A stretch of 8,823 nucleotides of DNA from Bifidobacteriaceae bacterium (GCA_031278675.1 JAITJY010000285.1:1-8823); one strand, 5' to 3'; counted from the first letter of the stretch, positions 1 through 7,666 are shown. Notes: generated by a model not told the origin, from the letters alone. A program made the numbers and translations.

Positions 1-3000
1 TCGACGGCGAACACCGCATCGCTGCCGGTCAACGCGTAGACATCCACGGGCTGTTGCGAGAGCCGGGGGCCGCCTTCGCGGAGGGTGACCACCTTCACGG
101 CGGGGCTCCATTCACCAACGTTGTCTCGGCCGCCCGCTGTCTTGCTCACGGCCCTTACCGAGTATTCGTAGGCCGTGCCAGAGCGCAACCCGCTGTGCGT
201 ATAGGTGAACGCCTTGTACACGGTCGCGCCTGAAGATGCGGCGAACGATTCAAGGACGTAGGGCTCTCCGTCTTGGCCGATCACGGCCAGTTCGTAGCGG
301 TCCACCACTCCGCCAAAGTGTGAGGCGCTCCAGTCGAGGGTTACTTGGCTGGTCGAAGTGCTGATGACTGCCAAATCTCCCGGCGGACGCGGCGGACTTA
401 GCGCGTCTTTGACGCGATAGCCCAGGACCACTGCGGCACTGGACCCCGCGCGGTCGGCGAAGGTCACCAGCCCGTCCTGGCTGGCGTCTATGGCTACCGA
501 GTCGTTGGATGGATCGGCCAGGTCCACCGCGTAGGTGCCGAACTGCCACTTGAAGTCATGGGTCAGCTTCTTGCCTGGGGGCAACTCAGGCACGACTGCC
601 TCATACTCTGTGCCCTTCAGGCTGATGGAACTGTGCGCTCCGTTGTAGCTCAACTCGGCGTCCGCAGTCATGGAGAAGTAGGCCACCTGGAACGAGAACG
701 ACCCGGCGATGCCAGCCGAGTAGCTTGCCGTGTCGGACCAGGTGATCTCGCGCGCTATTCCTCGGCGGGTGACACCATCGCCCGTGCCGATGGCGAACCA
801 CTGGTCCTGTGACGCCATGCCCTGCCCGACATCGGACCAGCTCGCGGCGGGCTTTTGGGAAGGGTAGGTGGTTGGATCGCCCGCAACGATGCCCGCCAAG
901 AACGTCTCACCGATCTTGACCAGGCCCGAAGCCGGGTTGGCGCTGTTCAGCGTGCCGAGTGCGGCATCATAGTCCGCCACCGGCATCTGCTGTAGCTGCG
1001 GCGTGCGCGGCATGTCCACGTGCAGGTCTTTCCAGCTCTGCGATGCCGGATCCCACTGCTCGTAGTAGTAGCGGACATATGGCGTGGTGTTCAGCACCAC
1101 GGTGTGGTAACGCCCTGCGGCGAAGGTCGTCGATATTGTGTTCACTATCTCGGTCGCATGCTCATAGCCCGCCCCGCCGGTGATGCCGGCCTCGGCGCGG
1201 ATGCCGAACAGTTTGGTGTCGCAGCCAGCGATGAACCCCACGGAGCCGCCGAATTCGATCTCGAAGCCGAGTTTCACGGACGCGCTGAACTCGATGCCGT
1301 CGCTCTGGCTCCCGCCTGAGCCGCTCTTGGCGGTGATGGACGTTTCGGGCACGGCGAAGTATTCGACATCCTCGAAGTATGGTGCGGCTTGCAGGATCGC
1401 GACCACCTTCGGGTCGGAGAAGTAGAACTCGGGACCGGATCGGGCGGGGCGCACAATCGAGGAGTCGTTGTCGACATCGGACGCGGCGGCCGTGTACCCG
1501 GTGGTGTCGTTGTTCTTCTGAACGGACCGGAAACTGATGCTGGCGCCGGTGAAATAGCGGGCCGCGTCGGTTTTCCAGCTACCCGTCCGGTCGGTGATGG
1601 GGTTGTTCACCGGCGTGACTTGCGCCTCGGATAGCTTGTCGATCGCGCACAGCACGGTGACGAATTGCCCAGCATTCGCGCCCGCCCGCTGTAGCTGATA
1701 AGTGAAGATTAGCTGCTCGCGCCCGTCGGGGTTGCCATTGAAGTTCCCAGTTATTACTTCTTTGATGCCTTTCTTGCCTGAATCGGAAACAAATCCGTAG
1801 CGAGAATCGTCCACGAATTCAAGCGGAAAGGCATACTTGACGGCCAGAGTCTTGCTGCCCTTAGACGCGCCGGACGCCAGCACCCCGTCTCCAGGGCCTT
1901 TCGCGGTCGTAAGATACAGGTAACTGCCAGCGGAAAGCCCGAATTCGCTGAGAATGTAGCCACCCACGAATATGCTGTCCCGTGGGAATCCCCCATTCGT
2001 TCCTAGCGCGCCATTTTCGGCGAACACCGCGACCGCGAGCGGATCCATCATATTGTCGGCGTCGGTGCTCCCCTGGTATTGGCGGACCGCTTCGTTCATG
2101 TGCAGGTTCCCGTTGGCACCGTCTTCGTTGCCGCTGGTTTCCGTTGCCACCCACTGCATGGGCCCAGTCCTGGCGTATGCGGCCGCGATGCTCACCTTGC
2201 CTTGTTCGTTTTTGGCCGAATCGACGGTGTAGTCGAGTGTGGCGACGAGGAACCGGTCTTCGTCCATCCGCCAGTTGTAGGTGCCGCCGGCCCCGACATA
2301 GGCGTCGAGCATGCGGTAGCCCGCGACGACCAGTTCCGGCAGCCCGTCGCCGTCGATGTCCCCCGCGGCAACACCCGGGAAGATCATCTTCTCGTTATGT
2401 AGGTAGTAGGCGCTGCCCGCGTTGTAGGCGCTCGCCCAGTTGTCCCACAGCGGGAAGTGCTGCAGCGAACTGGCGGCGACGGCACTGTCCGCGACGGGGT
2501 TGAGCCACACTGTCAACTCGGCGACCTGATTGCGGCCGCCTTGGTTAAAGCCCGTGTCGCCCCCGTAGTTGTCGTCCGCGTCGTGGTCGCGGCTGTCCGC
2601 TGAACGCGACTCGCTGACCGCAATCGCCAGGTCGTCGCAGCCGTCCATCGTGTTCTCCACTGTGGCGAGGCTGACCGCCGGGAAATGGTTGACGTGGTCG
2701 CGTTTCCAAGATGGGCTGTCAAGCACCTTGTTGTCCTCGGCTTGGACTGAGGTGACGAAGGACGCGAGGTGCGGGGCTATCGCGTTAGTTCCACCTCCGA
2801 TCACTCCGCGGGTCTCATCCCAGTAGCGCCCCCCGATGTACTTCTTGGTGACCAACGCCAACGCGCCCGAACCGTTGGAGTCGGTGAAGCGGTAGATGTC
2901 GACGCGCGGGGAGTTTGAGCCGGTGGCTGTGTAGTTCCACCTCACGGCCGGGTTGTAGATGGCGATCTCATCCCACCCGTCGCCGTCGTAGTCACCAGCC

Positions 3001-3635
3001 GCGATCTCCAGGAACGCGCCAATCTGGTGCGCTTCAGGTTGGAGTTGGATCCAGCCGAGGTCCTTTGAGGCCAATAGGGCTTTGGTCTCACCGTCGTAGA
3101 CCGTCAACACGAAGCGGGTGCAGCCGTGTCCGTCCTTGTCGTTCCACCGATACGACCGGATCTCGGCAATGTACTTGTCTCTGGCCTTGTTCTCCGGCCG
3201 GGCGGTGTCAGAACCGGCCGCGCGGAACGCCACACTCCTCGCCCCGGCCGAATCGCCTGCCGCCAGGGCGCTACCGCCGCTCGATGTGGCGGCCCTGGCC
3301 AGGTCGACCGCCGCCACGACGCCGCTTTGGTCACTGTAGTCGTAGGTCTTCAAGCCGCCCGAGGAGTGCTCGGTCAATTCGTTGACTGTCAGGAGGGAGA
3401 AGGGCTCGTCAGAGAACGGTTCGTTGGCCGCGTCGCTCATGTATGCCTCGATCTGGGTTGAATCGATGTCGAAACCCAGCGCGTCGAGGTCCTCTTCGGA
3501 GTAATTCTCGTTGATGGACACGCTTGAGGCGTTCGCGTCCTGCCCTGCCATCGCCAACGGCACGCAGGCCGCCACTAGCGCGGCGATGACCAGTCTCGTC
3601 GCCGTCTTGTTTGACCTTCTACCTGGAACCGTCAC
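1..3635 (-). CDS. Large secreted FG-GAP/VCBS-like, Fn3 and Ig-like domain protein (C-terminus beyond window)
   Basis: The frame stays open for 1211 codons from GTG at 3635 to the window edge, with no stop. Residues 1-36 form a signal peptide: basic n-region, hydrophobic segment 15-29, cleavage likely after AMA (30) or ANA (36). Acidic calcium-loop motifs typical of FG-GAP/VCBS beta-propellers are GDYDGDG (214-220) and GDIDGDG (425-431), with degenerate copies near 325 (MDGCDDLAIAVS) and 630 (GNFNGNPDG). Residues about 700-1080 I cannot name; they are beta-rich, with alternating hydrophobic/polar stretches at 781-795 and around 980-986. A fibronectin type III domain spans 1081-1184. An Ig-like domain seems to start near 1188 (LSQQPVDVYALTGSDAVFAV). 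The protein is probably exported and surface-bound or released, with an adhesive or ligand-binding role; no catalytic motif was recognised. The GTG is preceded by GAGAGG at a 9-base spacing. It lies downstream of, and on the same strand as, the signalling operon, so it may be a target of the regulator (inference). Confidence 0.9.
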   Translation of the reverse strand, partial: MTVPGRRSNKTATRLVIAALVAACVPLAMAGQDANASSVSINENYSEEDLDALGFDIDSTQIEAYMSDAANEPFSDEPFSLLTVNELTEHSSGGLKTYDYSDQSGVVAAVDLARAATSSGGSALAAGDSAGARSVAFRAAGSDTARPENKARDKYIAEIRSYRWNDKDGHGCTRFVLTVYDGETKALLASKDLGWIQLQPEAHQIGAFLEIAAGDYDGDGWDEIAIYNPAVRWNYTATGSNSPRVDIYRFTDSNGSGALALVTKKYIGGRYWDETRGVIGGGTNAIAPHLASFVTSVQAEDNKVLDSPSWKRDHVNHFPAVSLATVENTMDGCDDLAIAVSESRSADSRDHDADDNYGGDTGFNQGGRNQVAELTVWLNPVADSAVAASSLQHFPLWDNWASAYNAGSAYYLHNEKMIFPGVAAGDIDGDGLPELVVAGYRMLDAYVGAGGTYNWRMDEDRFLVATLDYTVDSAKNEQGKVSIAAAYARTGPMQWVATETSGNEDGANGNLHMNEAVRQYQGSTDADNMMDPLAVAVFAENGALGTNGGFPRDSIFVGGYILSEFGLSAGSYLYLTTAKGPGDGVLASGASKGSKTLAVKYAFPLEFVDDSRYGFVSDSGKKGIKEVITGNFNGNPDGREQLIFTYQLQRAGANAGQFVTVLCAIDKLSEAQVTPVNNPITDRTGSWKTDAARYFTGASISFRSVQKNNDTTGYTAAASDVDNDSSIVRPARSGPEFYFSDPKVVAILQAAPYFEDVEYFAVPETSITAKSGSGGSQSDGIEFSASVKLGFEIEFGGSVGFIAGCDTKLFGIRAEAGITGGAGYEHATEIVNTISTTFAAGRYHTVVLNTTPYVRYYYEQWDPASQSWKDLHVDMPRTPQLQQMPVADYDAALGTLNSANPASGLVKIGETFLAGIVAGDPTTYPSQKPAASWSDVGQGMASQDQWFAIGTGDGVTRRGIAREITWSDTASYSAGIAGSFSFQVAYFSMTADAELSYNGAHSSISLKGTEYEAVVPELPPGKKLTHDFKWQFGTYAVDLADPSNDSVAIDASQDGLVTFADRAGSSAAVVLGYRVKDALSPPRPPGDLAVISTSTSQVTLDWSASHFGGVVDRYELAVIGQDGEPYVLESFAASSGATVYKAFTYTHSGLRSGTAYEYSVRAVSKTAGGRDNVGEWSPAVKVVTLREGGPRLSQQPVDVYALTGSDAVFAV

Positions 3636-3644
3636 TGTCGAGGA

Positions 3645-3650
3645 CCTCTC
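3645..3650 (-). promoter_or_regulatory. Ribosome binding site of the large secreted protein
   Basis: GAGAGG on the minus strand lies 9 bases before GTG 3635. It decides the start, because no ATG gives a full signal peptide: the first in-frame ATG, at residue 29, lies at the end of the hydrophobic core. Confidence 0.6.
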
Positions 3651-3850
3651 TTGTGCCTGCCCGTTCACCTGAGCCGCGTGTATTGTCATAGGCAGCGCTC
3701 GCGCGGCCCCCTTGCCTTGCGGGGCAACGAGGCCCGAGGATGCGAGAACCCGTTGTGGCTTCCGCGTACGCCGCAGGCGCTGTCTGCCAAAGCTACCTGC
3801 GCGGATTGGCCTGGCGAAGAAAGGTTTCGCGTTCTTAACCCTTGTGGGCA

Positions 3851-3862
3851 GGGCCCGGGCCC
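3851..3862. repeat. 12-base perfect palindrome GGGCCCGGGCCC
   Basis: This perfect palindrome lies 216 bases before the start of the secreted-protein gene. It matches the palindrome at 7697-7708 at 10 of 12 positions, differing only in the central two bases. It may be a dimer-binding operator. It also overlaps the arm of the hairpin at 3857-3885, so it may simply be part of a terminator structure. Confidence 0.4.
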
Positions 3863-3885
3863 GGCCGCCTGCTGGCGGCTGGCCC
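3857..3885 (-). terminator. Strong GC-rich hairpin after the signalling operon, possible terminator
   Basis: Arms at 3857-3869 and 3874-3885 pair as 5 + 6 G-C base pairs around a small internal bulge, with a four-base loop. The hairpin begins 34 bases past the response regulator stop on the minus strand, where an operon terminator is expected. No T-tract follows it, so this is not a canonical intrinsic terminator. It could instead be an attenuator or regulatory structure in the leader of the secreted-protein gene. Confidence 0.4.
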
Positions 3886-3919
3886 AGGACTCACTAGCCC
3901 CCGCCCCGATTTGGCCAAG

Positions 3920-4645
3920 CTACCCGCGGCGGCTGTCGGTGAGTCCGCCTGGCACCAAGCGGTTGCCCATGCGGCGACCGCCGGCGGCGCGCTCAAAACG
4001 GTACCCCTGCCCGTAAACGGCGCTGATCGTGTAACCCGACCCTTGCAATCTCTTGCGCAGTTTCGACACTGTCACCTTGACCGTATTCGCGTCATTGTTC
4101 AATGGGCGACCCCATATCCGTTTGTACAGAAATTCCGCGCTCAGCACGGAGTCTTCGTTCTGTACGAATATCAAGAGAAGCGCGAACTCCTTATGGGTCA
4201 GCAGCATGTCCGCGCCGCGCAAAACGCCTTGGCCGGCCACCACGTCGAGTCGCAGCGGCCCGCGCTCGATCACATCCGGCATCTGCTCAACATTGCGGAA
4301 CATGGCTTCGACTCGCGCCAGCAATACCTCGTAGGAGAACGGTTTCGTCACGTAGTCGTTGGCTCCGAGGCGCAACCCGCGCGCCACGTCGTGGGCCTTT
4401 CCCCAAGCCGTCAACATTAGTACCGGCACCCCGCTTCCGGAGGCGCGCAACTCGCGGAGGAGGTCAAGACCGTTGCCGTCCGGCAGCATGATGTCGAGGA
4501 CTATCGCGTCCGGCGCTGCCACGGCCAGCAGGGCGCGAGCCTCGCCTAAACTAGCGGCCGGCGACACTTGGAAGCCCGCGCGAGTGAAATAGGCCACGTG
4601 ATTGCGCAAGATCACGGGCTCGTCCTCGACGCACAGGAGTCTCAT
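3920..4645 (-). CDS. OmpR/PhoB-family response regulator
   Basis: This 241-residue cytoplasmic transcription factor has a receiver domain (1-115) and a winged-helix DNA-binding domain (about 129-220). Every key receiver residue is present: acidic pair E7/D8, phosphoacceptor D51 in VLDIMLPDGNG, T79 and K101 followed by PF. The DNA-binding part shows the usual LTHKEFALL, a recognition helix around NTVKVTVSKLRKRL, and the wing GYTISAVYGQGYRF. About 20 residues of basic, glycine-rich tail follow the wing. The ATG lies 7 bases after the stop of the preceding sensor gene, with no clear Shine-Dalgarno sequence, so translation is probably coupled. It is the presumed output of the two upstream sensors, yet neither of them has a catalytic ATPase domain, so its phosphate source is not encoded in this operon. 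Family assignment is firm; the targets are inferred. Confidence 0.97.
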   Translation of the reverse strand: MRLLCVEDEPVILRNHVAYFTRAGFQVSPAASLGEARALLAVAAPDAIVLDIMLPDGNGLDLLRELRASGSGVPVLMLTAWGKAHDVARGLRLGANDYVTKPFSYEVLLARVEAMFRNVEQMPDVIERGPLRLDVVAGQGVLRGADMLLTHKEFALLLIFVQNEDSVLSAEFLYKRIWGRPLNNDANTVKVTVSKLRKRLQGSGYTISAVYGQGYRFERAAGGRRMGNRLVPGGLTDSRRG

Positions 4646-4652
4646 CGCGGCT

Positions 4653-6092
4653 TCATTCGCGCTCGGAGCCGTCCACCGCGGCGTCCAGCATGGCCGCCAT
4701 TCTCATGATCTCGTCCTGGGACTCGCGCAGCCGGCCATCGTCCCCACCGCCAGTCAGCGATGCCACCTGAATATTGGTGGAAACCCGTGTCAACGGTGTG
4801 CGCAGGTCATGGCTCATCTGGCGGAAAAGGTCGAGGCGTTCGCGGTCCCGGTCCAACTGGACGGCGATCTGTTCGGCGTTCAGGTTGAGGACGGTCATGT
4901 AGCAGACGGCGAAGACCATCATCCCCACCGCCGCGATCCCGTTGCGAGTCACCGCTGGCACGATCTGGACTGTCACGGTCTCAACCAACTGGGCCGAGAC
5001 GAAAGCAAGACCGCCGACGGCCGCGATCCGGTCATTTGCGCTCGGTCTGCGCAGAACCGCCACAAACAGGGCCGCCATTGCGATGCTTATCATCCCGTAA
5101 AACCAGGCAGTAGGCCTGGTAAGCGAGATCACGACGTCAATTCCACCCACCGCAACCACCAAATAGGCAGCGGCCTGGACGGTTAACACCAGGCGAAAAC
5201 CCAGACGCACTCCGCTTAGGGGATACGTCACTCGTACCAAGGCCGCAAACGCCAGGCACGTCGCCGCCAAACAGGCGTAGTTGATTCGATACGCGACAAA
5301 CCAATCGTAGTCGGGCGGCAGCAGGAGCATCCACACATACTGGCTCCGCAGCGCTAGCAGCACGCAACAGGCGGCGAAAAGCAGGTTATCCAGTCGCTTG
5401 AGGACAATGAAGCGGATGGAGTAGAACAGGGCAAGCATAAGCATCGCTCCGCTGAGCAGCCAGACCGGCAGCCGTTCAGCCTCACCCTGGCGCTCCACCG
5501 CCGCCAGAGTTCCCAACTCGACCTCGCGAAGTGCGCCACCTTCGGGATGAACAAAGTTGGCGTACTGAACCACCACGTCGACCGTGACCTGTTTGGGTTG
5601 AAAAGCCGCCGTGTAATGCTCGATCCTGGGAACAAAGCCAGCCTCGGTGCTGGTCACCACGCCCGCCTCGTAGACATCCTCGCCATCCACGAAGATGCGT
5701 GTCGCATAGTCAATCGACCAGCCGGACAACGCGTATACAGCACCGTCGTCGGGGAGGCGTAGACGCAGCCGGTATGTGCCGGTGGTTTGCGCTGACTCGT
5801 CTTCAGCCGTGAAACGGCTTGGGGCTCCGACCCGGCCGGCGGCGAAGTCATCCGGCGCGAACAGTTCACCAGGCCAATAGTCCCAACCTGTCGGCAAGAC
5901 CGCCACACTCCGCGCTAGATCCACAGTGCCGAGGTCTACGATGCCGCCATCCGGTTCCGTTCGCACCTGCGGCAGGCTGGTGGACCGCACTGCTGCCCAG
6001 CCGCCGAGCAACACCGTGGCGCCCAGAATTGCGGCTCCAACCACGCGCCAAGTCCCCGGTGAGAGCCCAAGCCTCGGAGCCGCCGCCGTCAT
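4653..6092 (-). CDS. 7TMR-DISM-type membrane sensor with DHp domain but no HATPase domain (second of pair)
   Basis: This 479-residue protein has one N-terminal membrane helix (about 17-35) and an extracellular jelly-roll-like domain with GTYRLRLRL (105-113) and YATRIFVDGEDVYEAG (129-144). A block of about seven membrane helices follows (about 208-400), then a linker helix and a HisKA-type hairpin. The H-box is MSHDLRTPLT with phosphoacceptor H428, D429 and T432; helix 2 is about 453-472 (RLRESQDEIMRMAAML). The protein ends seven residues later. The N, G1, F and G2 boxes of a histidine kinase are absent, and the next gene starts 7 bases on. It is a paralogue of the upstream sensor, sharing STNIQVA and the SQxEIxRM pattern. 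Its ATG overlaps the TGA of that gene as ATGA, with GGAGAG 8 bases before it. It probably works as a receptor and phosphotransfer or phosphatase partner of the regulator; the direction of phosphate flow cannot be told from sequence. Confidence 0.92.
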   Translation of the reverse strand: MTAAAPRLGLSPGTWRVVGAAILGATVLLGGWAAVRSTSLPQVRTEPDGGIVDLGTVDLARSVAVLPTGWDYWPGELFAPDDFAAGRVGAPSRFTAEDESAQTTGTYRLRLRLPDDGAVYALSGWSIDYATRIFVDGEDVYEAGVVTSTEAGFVPRIEHYTAAFQPKQVTVDVVVQYANFVHPEGGALREVELGTLAAVERQGEAERLPVWLLSGAMLMLALFYSIRFIVLKRLDNLLFAACCVLLALRSQYVWMLLLPPDYDWFVAYRINYACLAATCLAFAALVRVTYPLSGVRLGFRLVLTVQAAAYLVVAVGGIDVVISLTRPTAWFYGMISIAMAALFVAVLRRPSANDRIAAVGGLAFVSAQLVETVTVQIVPAVTRNGIAAVGMMVFAVCYMTVLNLNAEQIAVQLDRDRERLDLFRQMSHDLRTPLTRVSTNIQVASLTGGGDDGRLRESQDEIMRMAAMLDAAVDGSERE

Positions 6093-7585
6093 CAGCGGAT
6101 CTCTCCGGCGGGTCCTACGTCGCGGTCCTCGCCGCCTGACCCCAGGATGCGTTCGACCATCTCTTTCATTCGGATGATCTCGGCCTGCGAATCATCCAAC
6201 CGATCATGGTCGACGGTGTCAGAGAGGTTCGCGACCTGGATGTTCGTGGACACAACCGTGATCGGCGTCATCAGGTCGTGGCTGATCCTCTGGTACAAGC
6301 GGTATCGCTCGGCCAACGCCGCTTCTCGGCGTCTGGTGTTCGCGTAACTCATAGACAACATCACGCATTGGCTCAGAACTAAGAACAGGCTGGTCGCAAC
6401 CCCAGGCATGAACAACGCGTCCCCCAACAAGATCTTCTGGATCGGGAACCAACACAGCATCACCGCTATCGGGATCAGGTAAAGCAGGTTGAACGGATCG
6501 GAACGGACGCGACGGCGGCGCACGGCGGTGGCGAACGCCAATGCAAGCGGGGCCAAGGCGAGGAAGACCACCCGCGTGTTGACCGTCCCATACGGCAGCA
6601 CGCAGACAGCCAACAAGGGGCCAGCCAGCAGCACCGCGTAAACCGTCCGGCGCCGCCAACCCGCGACAGGGCAGGCGAAGACCGCGTGAGTGAAGAAGGT
6701 CAGCCCCGCAGCCTGGCCAACCACCGAGGCCAAGTAGGCGTAGGTCAACCACAGATCAACGCCGTTCGGCATGAACATCGAGGCCAACCCGTTGGTCTCA
6801 ACGCTGAACCGGACAGCGACGGCCAAACAGGTCAAGGCGAACAGGAGGTAGACACGGTCGCGTGGCCGGGACATGAAGAACAGCGTGTGATACAGGAACA
6901 TGGCCACCACCAGGCCGATGAAACCGGCCAACACCACCCGGCGGCCCATCGTGTCGTCGGTCAACACGCCCAACCTTCCGGCCTGGAAGGAATAGCGCAG
7001 GCCAGACGCCCACCAACCGTAGTTCGCGGCCTGAACGACGAGTTCGAGCCGGCCGTCGGAATCCGGGCGCGCGGTCACTATGGCGTTGCGGACCGATGAC
7101 ACCGTGCCGGCCGCGTCCGCGCCGGGTTGGCCGGCTTGGAACACTTCAACTCCGTTGGCCCACACACGCGCCGAATCCGATATCTCAGGGATCAGGATCG
7201 CTAGTTCAGGCTCGCTGGTCAAGATAGTCAGACGGTAAGTGGCGCAGCCGTACAACGGATAACCGGCCTTGTCCCAGGAGCCGGGCACCTGGATGTGCTC
7301 CGCGTTTGCCGAGCCGCCGACCTGGACCTTAGTCGCGGCCAACTGTTCCGGTGTGTCCAACTCCCCGTAGTGGAACTCCCACTGGCCGTCCAGAGCCACA
7401 AGCTCATCCGCGAAGTCGAATCCTGTCAAGTCCAGCCGGCCGGCGTCGGCCACGGCGGTTGTGACGTGCCGCGGCAGGCAGAGGTAATAGAAGACAGCGC
7501 CGACGATCGCCAGCAACGCCGCCAGCACGACCAGGAACCGCGCGACCTGGCCCCGCGAGTCCGCTCTGGTCGAGTCCTCCCTCAC
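6092..7585 (-). CDS. 7TMR-DISM-type membrane sensor with DHp domain but no HATPase domain (first of pair)
   Basis: This 497-residue protein has membrane helix 17-37 and an extracellular galactose-binding-like domain (about 60-208). That domain carries LDGQWEFHYGEL (65-76), VPGSW (100-104), GCATYRL (113-119) and RVWANGVEVFQAG (140-152), motifs usual at the front of 7TMR-DISM kinases. Seven membrane helices follow (about 217-238, 244-260, 281-303, 315-331, 338-355, 366-387, 395-413), then a linker helix and the DHp hairpin. The H-box is ISHDLMTPIT with H436, D437 and T440; Met replaces the usual Arg. Helix 2 ends near 481, and a 16-residue Gly/Asp-rich tail follows before the stop. No ATP-binding domain exists. 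GTG 7585 is chosen because AGGAGG lies just before it (3-base gap) and the extracytoplasmic layout starts there. The frame stays open upstream to 8323, but that stretch is antisense to the relaxase and is rejected. It is the first gene of the three-gene operon. Confidence 0.9.
   Translation of the reverse strand: MREDSTRADSRGQVARFLVVLAALLAIVGAVFYYLCLPRHVTTAVADAGRLDLTGFDFADELVALDGQWEFHYGELDTPEQLAATKVQVGGSANAEHIQVPGSWDKAGYPLYGCATYRLTILTSEPELAILIPEISDSARVWANGVEVFQAGQPGADAAGTVSSVRNAIVTARPDSDGRLELVVQAANYGWWASGLRYSFQAGRLGVLTDDTMGRRVVLAGFIGLVVAMFLYHTLFFMSRPRDRVYLLFALTCLAVAVRFSVETNGLASMFMPNGVDLWLTYAYLASVVGQAAGLTFFTHAVFACPVAGWRRRTVYAVLLAGPLLAVCVLPYGTVNTRVVFLALAPLALAFATAVRRRRVRSDPFNLLYLIPIAVMLCWFPIQKILLGDALFMPGVATSLFLVLSQCVMLSMSYANTRRREAALAERYRLYQRISHDLMTPITVVSTNIQVANLSDTVDHDRLDDSQAEIIRMKEMVERILGSGGEDRDVGPAGEIR
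6101..6106 (-). promoter_or_regulatory. Ribosome binding site of the second sensor, inside the first sensor gene
   Basis: GGAGAG lies 8 bases before ATG 6092, within the last codons of the upstream sensor. With the ATGA stop/start overlap it supports coupled translation and near-equal amounts of both sensors. Confidence 0.6.
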
Positions 7586-7588
7586 GAT

Positions 7589-7594
7589 CCTCCT
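7589..7594 (-). promoter_or_regulatory. Ribosome binding site of the first sensor
   Basis: AGGAGG lies only 3 bases before GTG 7585. The spacing is short, but no other in-frame start nearby keeps the first membrane helix intact. Confidence 0.45.
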
Positions 7595-7636
7595 GACGTT
7601 GCCCCTAGTCTCCGCCGGTCCAGTTGAGTTCCATGC

Positions 7637-7651
7637 GGCTCGGCGCGAGCC
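7637..7651. repeat. Perfect inverted repeat GGCTCG-gcg-CGAGCC
   Basis: Six-base arms with a three-base centre, in the divergent region 52 bases before the sensor operon start. It is one of four perfect inverted repeats between the sensor operon and the relaxase. It could be an operator, or part of a transfer origin. Confidence 0.4.
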
Positions 7652-7666
7652 ACGAAACGCAGCCCT

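Larger units (their letters stand above)
3786..3928. repeat. Imperfect direct repeat flanking the hairpin between regulator and secreted-protein genes
   Basis: GCCAAAGCTACCTGCG (3786-3801) and GCCAAGCTACCCGCG (3914-3928) match except for one inserted A and one T/C difference. The second copy overlaps the stop codon of the response regulator. A pair of regulator sites is possible, but two copies 128 bases apart could also be chance. Confidence 0.3.

Noticed and set aside
1741..1950. A patch of lower GC inside the secreted-protein gene as a sign of insertion
   Set aside because: The frame continues without a break, and no repeats or target duplications flank it.
1982..3385. Plus-strand open frames at 1982-2503 and 2915-3385
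   Set aside because: They are rich in Arg, Ser, Pro and Cys, as expected of the complement of GC-rich coding DNA, and lie wholly inside the large secreted-protein gene, whose signal peptide and domains are recognisable.
3680..3713. TATGAC on the minus strand (3690-3685) as a -10 box for the secreted-protein gene
   Set aside because: No TTGACA-like hexamer lies at a 16-18 base distance. A single weak hexamer is not enough to call a promoter.
4602..5186. A 194-codon plus-strand open frame across the regulator/sensor junction
   Set aside because: It is antisense to two firmly assigned genes, and its translation has no recognisable domain or membrane segment.
4653..6300. Loss of the HATPase domains by frameshift or sequencing error
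   Set aside because: There is no room. The second sensor starts inside the stop of the first, and the regulator starts 7 bases after the second, so no unread catalytic-domain sequence lies between the genes.
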